Positions 34,181 to 40,772 of a stretch of DNA of 40,772 bases are shown in pieces. Origin of the DNA: a virus; IMG/VR virus record IMGVR_UViG_3300042923_000433, positions 1 to 40,772 of that record; one strand, written 5' to 3'. Under the pieces are notes generated by a model, which was given only the letters and a program-made list of their open reading frames with translations, had not been told where the DNA came from and searched no databases. Position 1 is the first letter of the stretch, and every line of letters starts with the position of its first letter. The translations under genes and the position numbers were made by a program.

Positions 34181-34663
34181 TTACGCAGCGATCGCGACGT
34201 CGTCTTCCGTGATGTCGATCACGAACAGCGTCTGCGTAAGGGTCTGCACACCGTTCTCAACGGGCGAGTCCTTACGCTGCTTGCCGCACTCAACGGTGAT
34301 GACATCGACGATCTGCGCCGCAGCCCAGGTCGTCGAGTTCGGAATCGAGTACCGGAGCGTCAGGTGACCCTTCGTGCCCTGCACGAGAGTCGCCGCCGCC
34401 ACGTCCGCTGCGTCACCGAAGATGTAGTTCACCTCGACGGTCTCAGTGACCTTGCCGGGGCGCTCCAGGATCTGCTTCAGCGTGAGACGCGGGTCTTCGA
34501 TGCGCGCCTCGTTGATGGTGCGCGTGAGCGTCTTCAGCGAGTACGTCAGGTCCACACCAGCGATCAGGTCAGCGGCCGACTTCGGGTCGTCCGCCTCATC
34601 GGTCCACGTGATGCGGAGGTTGTCGTCCCAGTTGACACTCTGGGGAACAGCTTCTGCTGCCAT
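34181..34663 (-). CDS. Major tail protein
   Basis: A 160-residue tube protein. The beta-rich pattern (NLRITWTDEADDPKSAADL, TYSLKTLTRTINEARIED, TETVEVNYIFGDAADVA) and position between the tail terminator and tail chaperones identify it as the subunit of the tail tube. AGGAG lies 8 bases before ATG 34663; a TTG further upstream is a frame extension only. It is bracketed by hairpins at 34136-34173 and 34854-34881. Confidence 0.85.
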   Translation of the reverse strand: MAAEAVPQSVNWDDNLRITWTDEADDPKSAADLIAGVDLTYSLKTLTRTINEARIEDPRLTLKQILERPGKVTETVEVNYIFGDAADVAAATLVQGTKGHLTLRYSIPNSTTWAAAQIVDVITVECGKQRKDSPVENGVQTLTQTLFVIDITEDDVAIAA

Positions 34664-34664
34664 G

Positions 34665-34832
34665 TCAGTTCTCCTCTGTCTTGTCGCCCGTGGGCGGCTC
34701 AATGGACCCGGACAGGTCCGTGTTCTCCGCCACGGGGCGGAAGCTTTCTGCGAGACGCGGCCAACGCCGCCAATGCGCGACGGTCACGGTGACCCGGTTC
34801 CCGTTCGCGTCCTCGAGTTCGATCAGGTCCAT
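34665..34832 (-). CDS. Hypothetical protein between tail terminator and tube genes, 55 aa
   Basis: A 55-residue protein beginning MDLIELEDANGNRVTVTV, then HWRRWPRLAESFRPV and an acidic tail. GGGGG lies 7 bases before the ATG at 34832. It ends one base before the major tail protein start. Small genes of this kind (a beta hairpin then a Trp-rich segment) are found at this place in several actinophages; role unknown. Confidence 0.75.
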   Translation of the reverse strand: MDLIELEDANGNRVTVTVAHWRRWPRLAESFRPVAENTDLSGSIEPPTGDKTEEN

Positions 34833-34853
34833 ACGGGAACCCCCTTAACTGGC

Positions 34854-34881
34854 GAAGCCCCCACCAGCAGGCAGGGGCTTC
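34854..34881. terminator. Hairpin upstream of the tail-tube genes
   Basis: GAAGCCCC / GGGGCTTC, a perfect 8-bp stem around a 12-base loop, between the tail terminator gene and the 55-residue gene. With the hairpin at 34136-34173 it frames the major tail protein transcript. It may be an attenuator or an RNA-processing or stabilising site. Confidence 0.5.
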
Positions 34882-34895
34882 AACGGGACTAGCGC

Positions 34896-35321
34896 TTATA
34901 GGGGGTCGGCGGACCAACCCACCTCAACGACCGCGTAAATCACGGGCGGCAGGGGATCCATCTGCACCCGAATCGGCAGCGGGCAGGCGAACTGAACAGG
35001 CTTCGACCGCTCCCCCGCGACACTCATCACGATCCCTCGACCACCGGGCGACAGTTTCGCCTCGAGCAGGTCAGTGAGTACCTGAACCTGATCCGCAGAT
35101 TCCCCGACGATGTGACCCGTGAACCGTGGGTTCTTGGTGGACCGTGGCGCCGTGACCCCCGGCTGACTGTTCGTGCCGTTCGCGGGATGCCACACGATGT
35201 ACGGAGGCTCAGGCTTCACGGCGCTGTTCGGGTACTGCGCGACGGTGACGAACGTCTTGGTGGCGAACGCCGCGATCTCCTGTGTCTTCGCCTTCAGGGC
35301 GTCAGTGTGCTTCTTAGCCAT
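34896..35321 (-). CDS. Tail terminator / tail completion protein, 141 aa
   Basis: A 141-residue protein with the mixed beta pattern of tail terminators (PPYIVWHPANGTN, RFTGHIVGESADQVQVL then VLTDLLEAKL, PVIYAVVEVGWSADPL). It sits between the gp10-like connector and the tube genes, the conserved place for the protein that caps the tail tube. Its ATG shares a base with the previous stop (TGATG). Confidence 0.75.
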   Translation of the reverse strand: MAKKHTDALKAKTQEIAAFATKTFVTVAQYPNSAVKPEPPYIVWHPANGTNSQPGVTAPRSTKNPRFTGHIVGESADQVQVLTDLLEAKLSPGGRGIVMSVAGERSKPVQFACPLPIRVQMDPLPPVIYAVVEVGWSADPL

Positions 35322-35746
35322 CAGAGCCCCGCCTTCCGCCGCGCGTCTTCCTCGGCACGCTCAACACCGCGCATGAAGTCCTCTTCGTTCTCATGCAAGG
35401 ACGTCGCCAACTCATTGCCGGGCGTGAGCGCGTTCGGTGAACCAGGGGCGCCAAACTCGACAAGGTTGCCGAGCTCACCCGCCGGACGTTCCTTGTCGTA
35501 CCCGATCTCCGACTGGATGATCTTCACCCCGAACCCGGAGAAATGCTTCACCTCGAAGTCGATCGCCGCCGCGGCCTGCTTGAAGTGCTTCCGCCGGCCA
35601 ACCTTCCGCGACGCGGCACGCTTCACGTTCACCGACGTGAACTTGATCGCCGATTCGAGAAACGGGCCGATGTTCTTCGGCACGGACTCGAGGTCAGCAG
35701 CCAGCCGGGTCAGTTCGGTGAAATCGAAGCTGACACCATCCGCCAT
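35321..35746 (-). CDS. HK97 gp10-like head-tail connector, 141 aa
   Basis: A 141-residue protein resembling HK97 gp10: FDFTELTRLAADLESVPKN, a basic helix (VKRAASRKVGRRKHFKQAAA), a central strand (VKIIQSEIGYDKE), and the hallmark end region LVEFGAPGSPN followed by a long helix (DFMRGVERAEEDARRKAGL). It helps join the tail to the head. ATG 35746 shares a base with the upstream stop. Confidence 0.85.
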   Translation of the reverse strand: MADGVSFDFTELTRLAADLESVPKNIGPFLESAIKFTSVNVKRAASRKVGRRKHFKQAAAAIDFEVKHFSGFGVKIIQSEIGYDKERPAGELGNLVEFGAPGSPNALTPGNELATSLHENEEDFMRGVERAEEDARRKAGL

Positions 35747-36144
35747 CAGGTCACCCGCTCCACCGGATAACGCCACGCCGTAACCTGACCAGACTGCGGT
35801 TCACCCTTGGTGCGGAACTCCCGACCGACCAGAGCCGAATCGGACGTCGATGCGGTACACCGCCAAAGAACATTCACCGCCACGTTTGGCGTGGCACCGA
35901 CCGCAACATGGACCTCCACATCCTGCACGGCCGGCACTTGAGCGCCCTGCTCGCGCTCCGACACTGTCAGCGTCGGGTACTTCACCCGCCCCGCCACAGA
36001 GGCGTACAGCACGTCCTCGGTGTCCTCGAAGAGCCCCGTGGACTCGTTCAGCACCCGATCGACCGCGTAAGCAGTGAACGTCTCCGTGAACCGCGCCTCA
36101 GCCTGCCGACGCCCCATCCCCAGCGCCCCCGACAGCACACTCAC
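35746..36144 (-). CDS. Head closure protein (DUF6093-like), 132 aa
   Basis: A 132-residue beta-rich protein in the head-completion place. GRRQAEARFTETFTAY and RVLNESTGLFEDTEDVLY, then RVKYP and a C-terminal barrel (VGREFRTKGEPQSGQV), match from memory the actinophage DUF6093 family, which seems to be the stopper between connector and tail. ATGA overlap with the preceding gene. Confidence 0.72.
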   Translation of the reverse strand: MSVLSGALGMGRRQAEARFTETFTAYAVDRVLNESTGLFEDTEDVLYASVAGRVKYPTLTVSEREQGAQVPAVQDVEVHVAVGATPNVAVNVLWRCTASTSDSALVGREFRTKGEPQSGQVTAWRYPVERVT

Positions 36145-36701
36145 CGGGTCTCCACCACCGTCACGTCACCACGCCCGAACTCGCGGCGGATAAGAGCCTG
36201 CTGAGGTGCAGGGAGAACCATCCCCGACTCCGCTCCCCCATTGGAGAACGCAGCCCGGAAGTCATCAAGCGCGACGGACGACAGCCCACCGAACGTAAGC
36301 CCCGTCCCCGTCTCCACAGACAGGATCGCCTGCGACACCAGCACCGCCGTAAGCGACACCAGCAGATCGGGTGCTTCAGCGAAGCCCCACGTGAACGTGA
36401 TGTCCACCGGGTCGTCACAGTCAACAGTCAGATACCCGGGACGGTACGTGTAGTCCACCGCCACCGAGTCACGTTCGACCGCATCGACGGACACGACCGG
36501 ATACTGAGGCAGATCAACCCGCCCAGCATCCGGCCATGCCGTGAACGTCGATTCTGTGACCGGGTAAACCTGCTGCCCGATCACCCCCCGAAGGTACGCG
36601 GAAGCGTCCACGAGCAGCACAGCAACCCAGTCCTCCTCAGCCGACGTGAACGTGCGGTTGAGTCGGGCTGCGACCGCATCAGCATTCGTGAACGCTTCCA
36701 C
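36141..36701 (-). CDS. Head-tail adaptor protein (gp6-like), 186 aa
   Basis: A 186-residue protein in the position of the connector that binds under the portal. The helical N-terminus (ADAVAARLNRTFTSAEEDWV, VDASAYLRGVIG) is followed by a beta insertion typical of HK97 gp6/SPP1 gp15 relatives and a C-terminal helix-rich part. GTG 36701 with AGGAGG 8 bases upstream. It is the first gene after the capsid. Confidence 0.8.
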   Translation of the reverse strand: MEAFTNADAVAARLNRTFTSAEEDWVAVLLVDASAYLRGVIGQQVYPVTESTFTAWPDAGRVDLPQYPVVSVDAVERDSVAVDYTYRPGYLTVDCDDPVDITFTWGFAEAPDLLVSLTAVLVSQAILSVETGTGLTFGGLSSVALDDFRAAFSNGGAESGMVLPAPQQALIRREFGRGDVTVVETR

Positions 36702-36719
36702 GCGAACCTCCTAGTTGTC

Positions 36720-37580
36720 TTACGCGGTGGCGTCGAACTCGACCACTGCGAGAGCGGTCGGACGGGTCACCTTGGCGCCGTACACGTGGAGACCCTTGAC
36801 GCCATCGGCGAAACGGTTCTCGCGGCGGACACCCTCAACCGAGACGATCTGCTCGGCGAACGTGGTCGCGATCGAGTGGCCGGCGATGGCGAGGCCACCG
36901 GTAGCGGCAACGTCGGTCACAGCCGGGAGGTTGTTCGACTTGTACAGCTCGAGGCCCGCGATGGAGCCGATGAAGCCGTTGCGGCGAGCGGCGGGGGCCG
37001 CGTCGTCGCCAGGCTTGATGAACGTGTCGAGCTTCAGCAGGCGACCGTGCAGCGACGGCGACACGACAGCCCAACGGCCCTCCTCGGGCACGTTGTCCTC
37101 GTCGAGCGTGACCGCGAGGTCAACGAACGCGTCGTAGAGGTTCTGCGCCGTGGTGTGGATGGCCTTGGTGCCGAGGTCGTTGCCCGTGCCCTGGATCGCC
37201 GTGTTCATCGTCGACAGCAGGAACGCGTCCGCAGTGTCACGGAGCTGGTACGTCGCGTTGTCGATGGCCTGGTTCATCACGGCACCGCCGTTGACAGCCT
37301 GAGCCTTCTCGATGTCGTCGAGCTCGAACGCGAAGTACTTCGCCTGGTCGATGAGCAGCGAACGGGTCGCGTCGTCGATGTCTTCCCAGGTGATGTCGTT
37401 GTGCGCGGTGTACGACCCGATCGTCACGTCGTTGATCGACGTGATCTTGACGGAGTCACCCATCCGCTTGACTTCGCCCTCGTAGTCACGGTTCACGAGA
37501 CCACCGGCGACAGCCTTCTTGCGGAGGGCGACGAGGATCTTCGCCGTCCAGATGTCGGGTACAAAGTTGGTAACAGCCAT
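36720..37580 (-). CDS. Major capsid protein
   Basis: A 286-residue HK97-fold coat protein. The pattern VKRMGDSVKITSINDVTIGS, then DAKYFAFELDDI-like text (QAKYFAFELDDIEKAQ) and a P-domain/spine helix (NATYQLRDTADAFLL) and late GVKGLHVYGAKV resemble the P22/Sf6-like coat group found in actinophages. It follows the scaffold, as usual. The short length suggests no N-terminal delta domain; a separate scaffold protein is present instead. Confidence 0.92.
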   Translation of the reverse strand: MAVTNFVPDIWTAKILVALRKKAVAGGLVNRDYEGEVKRMGDSVKITSINDVTIGSYTAHNDITWEDIDDATRSLLIDQAKYFAFELDDIEKAQAVNGGAVMNQAIDNATYQLRDTADAFLLSTMNTAIQGTGNDLGTKAIHTTAQNLYDAFVDLAVTLDEDNVPEEGRWAVVSPSLHGRLLKLDTFIKPGDDAAPAARRNGFIGSIAGLELYKSNNLPAVTDVAATGGLAIAGHSIATTFAEQIVSVEGVRRENRFADGVKGLHVYGAKVTRPTALAVVEFDATA

Positions 37581-37598
37581 GATTGGCCTTTCTGTGGA

Positions 37599-38210
37599 TT
37601 ACCCCTTGCCGCCGAGCAGGTTCGACAGTTGACCGTTTGCTTCGGCCTCGAGAATCTGATCGGGGGTGAGGGATTTGAGTTGTTCGCGAGTGAGCTGCTG
37701 AGGCTGCGTCGCCTTGCCCTTCGCGCCCTGGTCCGCTGTTCCGCCGAACTTCTTCTGATCGGCGGGCTTCAGCTCCGGGTACTGCGAAAGGACGGCTTCG
37801 ATCGCGTCCGTCACGGACTGCGGGTCAACCTCACCGTTGGCATCGACGTCAATCTCTGACGCGTCGATCACCTTGAGTGCGAGGGCGGGGTTGTTCACCG
37901 CGCCCTTCAGAGCGGCCCTAAGTTCGGCCTGCACGAGCCGCTGATTGAAAGCGTTCTGCGCTTCCTCGCGTGCTTCGCGGCGGGCCTGCTCAAGAGCCTG
38001 TTCAGCCGGCTCCTTGTCCGCATCTGCACGGGCAGCCTCGGCAGCGGAAGCACGACGCTCCGCTTCCCGACGAGCCTTCCGCTCAGCGGCAAGAGCCTTC
38101 TTCAGACCAGCCGAGGGATCTTCGTCAACCACGTCGTCAGTGGTGGCGTCAACCTCGTCGGTCTCAACGATTTCCGCGTCCGTCGTCTCAACGGTCTCGG
38201 CATCAGTCAT
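37599..38210 (-). CDS. Scaffolding protein
   Basis: A 203-residue protein with an acidic N-terminus (many Glu/Asp/Thr), a long charged helix or coiled coil (residues 37-95, ERKARREAERRASAAEAARA), and a Gln/Lys-rich C-terminus. This composition just upstream of the capsid gene is typical of scaffolds that shape the prohead and leave before packaging. No protease gene is seen near it. Confidence 0.88.
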   Translation of the reverse strand: MTDAETVETTDAEIVETDEVDATTDDVVDEDPSAGLKKALAAERKARREAERRASAAEAARADADKEPAEQALEQARREAREEAQNAFNQRLVQAELRAALKGAVNNPALALKVIDASEIDVDANGEVDPQSVTDAIEAVLSQYPELKPADQKKFGGTADQGAKGKATQPQQLTREQLKSLTPDQILEAEANGQLSNLLGGKG

Positions 38211-38236
38211 GTGGAATCACTCCTTGGATGGGATAG

Positions 38237-38282
38237 AAAAGGAGCCCCGTCACAGGACTCCCTTGGCACCCCATGCGGGGTG
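38237..38282 (-). terminator. Terminator between MuF-like and scaffold genes
   Basis: On the minus strand a stem GGAGTCC / GGGCTCC (38255-38261 with 38241-38247, one G-U pair) is followed by TTTT (38240-38237). Just before it is a second hairpin CACCCC-ATGC-GGGGTG (38267-38282). The gap of about 100 bases here is the largest in the head operon, so it probably sets scaffold/capsid levels apart from portal levels. Confidence 0.6.
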
Positions 38283-38306
38283 ATTCACCGCGTCACGCGG
38301 GAAGAT

Positions 38307-39338
38307 TCAGTACAGGTACCCGTACCGCTGCAACAGCTCACGGGCACGCTCAGGCGTTGTCGCCATCTGCATGATCTGCTCCGGCATCAGCCGGAGCGTC
38401 TGCGAACGCCGGTACCGATCCGTGCCTTGCTTGGCGAGATCGGTTTGCGACCGCCCCCACAAGCCGCGCGACGTCGTGCCCTCGGGGGTCGCGTACACCA
38501 TCAACGGTTTCCCGTCGCGACTCGTCCCGACCTGCACCGGCCGAAGCTGCGCGAGACTGTACGACCCATCCGGACGCTTCGTCGACGTCAACGCACCACG
38601 ACGAGAGTTGACGACCTTGACCGGGTCAGCACCCTGCCGGATCGCCTCAGCGCCAGCCTTCGTGAACACCCGATCCTGTTCCGCCTCCGACAACGACTCG
38701 AAATAGTCGCCCGGGGACGTGAAGAACCCAGGAGGGGTCTCGTCCTCATACAGCGGCATCGACGTGCAACGGCAACCAGGGTGCCGGTCAAAGTCAGTTC
38801 GGTACCCCTTCACGCCGGCGAGGATCGCACACCTTGAACAGGCGCCCGGCTGGACTACCCGCACCGAGAACCGCGACCCGCGCCCCGTCGCCAGGGTGGA
38901 GTCCGCGGAACGGCCCGCGTCACGGACAAGCGTCGCCGCCATCACCGACATATAGGCGGTGGCGGTCTCGAAAGCCCGCCCCACACCCACACCCCGCCCA
39001 ATGAGCGACTTCGCGGTCGTGATCGCGGCGTACAGTTCCGGCGCGATAGCGCGGCCTTCACGAGTCGCCCCGCCGAACGCTTCCGGAACCACCCGGGCAG
39101 GCGCCATATCGGCGCCCATCAGTTCCCCCGACGCCCGCACGTAAGCCGCGGAGCCACGAGCCGCAGTCACCTGAGCAGAGGTGATGATCCGCTCCACCTC
39201 GGGGGCAATGACAGACCACCGGGCGTCCATGTCACCGTTCGCCTGACGCCACAACCGCAGAACCCGCCGCGACGCGACATCAGATGTTGCTACGAGTCGG
39301 TTCTGTCGCTCACTCGCCAGGCTCGTCAGCGACGTCAT
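38307..39338 (-). CDS. MuF-like minor capsid protein
   Basis: A 343-residue head protein following the portal, which it overlaps by 29 bases. The N-terminal half is helical (SPP1 gp7/MuF-like). The middle has the characteristic cysteine motif ACSRCAILAGVKGY followed by RHPGCRCTSMPLYE, a likely metal site in this family. The C-terminal 130 residues (after GYFESL-like text) may form a variable domain. MuF proteins enter the capsid and sometimes are injected. No toxin domain is recognised at the C-terminus. Confidence 0.85.
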   Translation of the reverse strand: MTSLTSLASERQNRLVATSDVASRRVLRLWRQANGDMDARWSVIAPEVERIITSAQVTAARGSAAYVRASGELMGADMAPARVVPEAFGGATREGRAIAPELYAAITTAKSLIGRGVGVGRAFETATAYMSVMAATLVRDAGRSADSTLATGRGSRFSVRVVQPGACSRCAILAGVKGYRTDFDRHPGCRCTSMPLYEDETPPGFFTSPGDYFESLSEAEQDRVFTKAGAEAIRQGADPVKVVNSRRGALTSTKRPDGSYSLAQLRPVQVGTSRDGKPLMVYATPEGTTSRGLWGRSQTDLAKQGTDRYRRSQTLRLMPEQIMQMATTPERARELLQRYGYLY

Positions 39339-40770
39339 CGGTCATCCCGTCCTGAACAGCCATCTGAACCCCGGCGCCCAGCGCCTCGTCGAGTTCCTTC
39401 TGCCGCAGCTTCATAATCCGGCGAATGTCAGCCGGCGAAGCCCCGTCAAGCTCGAGCAGGTACTCAAACGGGTAACCCATCTGAGCCTTCTTCACGAGCG
39501 CGTCAGCGAGCTGCGCCTCAGAACGGATCTCCGGCGACTCCCAAACGATCTTCGCCAGGCGTGCACCCTCGGCAGCCTTCCTGTCGTCCTTCACCAGAGC
39601 CACCAGACGCAGCACCTCCCGCAACTGCGGGTCAGTGAACGTGATGAACTCCCGAGCCTTCTTATTCAGGCCCGTCTCAGCGGACTTCAGCGCATCACCC
39701 GACAGGTTCGAGATGCCCTTGTTCGACACAAGATAGTGAGGAGGAGTACGGGTCTGCGCCGCAATGTGCCCCACCGCAATCTCGATCGTGTCCGTGAAGA
39801 TGTCGAGGCTCGCAGCCTTCCACGAATCGATCTTCGCGTTATCGCCCGTAATCGTGATGAGGCGCCGTTCGCGAAGATCCTTCATGTCGACCGGCCGCGA
39901 ACCAATCGCCTTCCCGTCAGCATCCAGGATCGGAATCATGGGCGGCTGAGTGCCGAGCATCACACGTGCATCCATCGACGCGTAATCCGCAGCGAGGAAC
40001 AGGTACGCCCACAGCAGGTTGATTGCATCCTGCATGGGCATGACACCCTGAATCTCCGACAGCGGGTCACCCTTGAGCGTGGGCCGGTTCTGGATCTCCA
40101 CCACCGGAACCACACCCAGCGGGTTCGCGATCGGCCACGAGTCATCGCCCGTACCCTGCCGCTCCACCCACCCACCCGAGGCGGCGTACTCCTGCCGCTG
40201 CTGCTCCGACATCGACTCAAGCTCGTTCGCCGGCGTCACACGCGGGCGAATCCACTTCCACACCTCAGTAGCCGTGTACAGGGTCGCGAACTCGTCATCC
40301 TCGTCCACCCACGTCTTCAACGCGGCCGTCCGCAGACGCGGGTTCTCCCAGTCGTACTCAATCTCAACCGACGACGGGTGCTCAAACGTCACAATCGGGG
40401 CACCCGAAGAGTCACCCCACACGATCACGAAACACCGCTTCGCCGTCAGCGCCGTCACAGCACCCTGCGAGAACTGCGCATCGAACTCGTTCATCTGCAA
40501 CGCGTCCCACAGCTTCGACGCCGTCGACTTCGGCATGTTCGCAATACCGATCGGCTTCAGACGCTCAGCCTCAGCATTCACGACCGTCCCACACCAGTTG
40601 TCGGAGAAGTCCGCGTAACGCGACGCGTTCGCCTTCTTCCACTCGTCGGTAGCGAAATTGAGGGGCTGGTCGCCTTCGTAGTACGACTCAGCCCTCTCAA
40701 TATCGGGTCGACGGTTGTTCAGTCGCGTGTAGATACGCTGCGTCAGTTTCCGGGCGGAATCCGCGTCCAT
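39310..40770 (-). CDS. Portal protein
   Basis: A 486-residue portal of the SPP1 gp6 type, the twelve-fold ring at the DNA entry vertex. Seen: a helical N-terminus (KLTQRIYTRLNNRRPDIERA then YYEGDQPL), the wing with TYKTWVDED-like strands, the conserved stretch MPMQDAINLLWAYLFLAADY, the crown/clip region (RTPPHYLVSNKGISNLSGDA, the usual portal signature near a tunnel loop), and an acidic C-terminus. It follows terL directly across the contig junction. The ATG is at 40770. Confidence 0.93.
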   Translation of the reverse strand: MDADSARKLTQRIYTRLNNRRPDIERAESYYEGDQPLNFATDEWKKANASRYADFSDNWCGTVVNAEAERLKPIGIANMPKSTASKLWDALQMNEFDAQFSQGAVTALTAKRCFVIVWGDSSGAPIVTFEHPSSVEIEYDWENPRLRTAALKTWVDEDDEFATLYTATEVWKWIRPRVTPANELESMSEQQRQEYAASGGWVERQGTGDDSWPIANPLGVVPVVEIQNRPTLKGDPLSEIQGVMPMQDAINLLWAYLFLAADYASMDARVMLGTQPPMIPILDADGKAIGSRPVDMKDLRERRLITITGDNAKIDSWKAASLDIFTDTIEIAVGHIAAQTRTPPHYLVSNKGISNLSGDALKSAETGLNKKAREFITFTDPQLREVLRLVALVKDDRKAAEGARLAKIVWESPEIRSEAQLADALVKKAQMGYPFEYLLELDGASPADIRRIMKLRQKELDEALGAGVQMAVQDGMTDDVADEPGE

Positions 40771-40772
40771 GC
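40650..40772. repeat. Terminal redundancy, copy 2 (identical to 1-123)
   Basis: Exact copy of the first 123 bases; see the entry at 1-123. It covers the start codon and first 40 codons of the portal gene. Confidence 0.95.

Noticed and set aside
34699-34917. 72-codon minus frame in the gap before the tail tube gene
   Set aside because: The frame at 34665-34832 has a better ribosome-binding site, better fit to its neighbours and a sensible protein; the other is its shadow.
36786-37859. 357-codon plus-strand frame opposite the capsid gene
   Set aside because: Antisense to the major capsid gene; Val/Arg/Asp-rich without a motif.

Overview
The window is a complete genome of a temperate, long-tailed (siphovirus-type) phage of a high-GC actinobacterium. 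Bases 1-123 are repeated exactly at 40650-40772, so the contig is circular or circularly permuted with about 40,649 unique bases. An actinobacterial host is inferred from the high GC content, GTG starts, a WhiB-like protein, a DUF7455-like protein, many tiny C-x2-C proteins and several apparently leaderless genes. The genus cannot be told from the sequence alone.

Layout. Most of the genome is read leftward (minus strand) as one nearly unbroken, ATGA-overlapping series. It starts at an operator-controlled promoter at 19335-19378. The early block (19342 down to about 5555) encodes a two-domain Cro/excisionase-like regulator, HNH nucleases, a RecE-like exonuclease with likely recombination partners, a replication initiator with candidate origin repeats inside it, a helicase-loader-like protein, a WhiB-like protein, a Holliday-junction-resolvase-like nuclease, SSB, a stand-alone FtsK-gamma-like protein and a DNA methyltransferase. 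A second leftward promoter with a palindromic operator (5495-5524) precedes a long leader, a metallophosphoesterase and several tiny genes. It then reaches an HNH nuclease, a candidate packaging region, and terminase small and large subunits. The series continues through the contig junction into portal, MuF-like protein, scaffold, capsid, head-tail connectors, major tail protein, frameshifted tail assembly chaperones, tape measure, tail tip and fibre genes, and a lysis cassette (M23 endolysin, two membrane proteins) ending at about 23429.

The rightward block (19508-23369) is the lysogeny region: a leaderless HTH repressor candidate, a ribbon-helix-helix protein behind a four-site operator, an attP candidate overlapping a tRNA-like 3' end, a tyrosine integrase, and two small-gene pairs that share a duplicated, structure-conserved 5' leader. 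One further rightward gene (32773-33087, two membrane segments) sits alone inside the structural operon and looks like a lysogenic-conversion or exclusion gene.

The most unusual signal is a 98-nt minus-strand element at 2798-2895. It folds like the tRNA-like domain of tmRNA (acceptor stem with the G3-U70 alanine identity pair, A73, T-arm, stemless D region, one long hairpin) but has no mRNA-like tag domain. I see no rRNA, IS element or CRISPR array.
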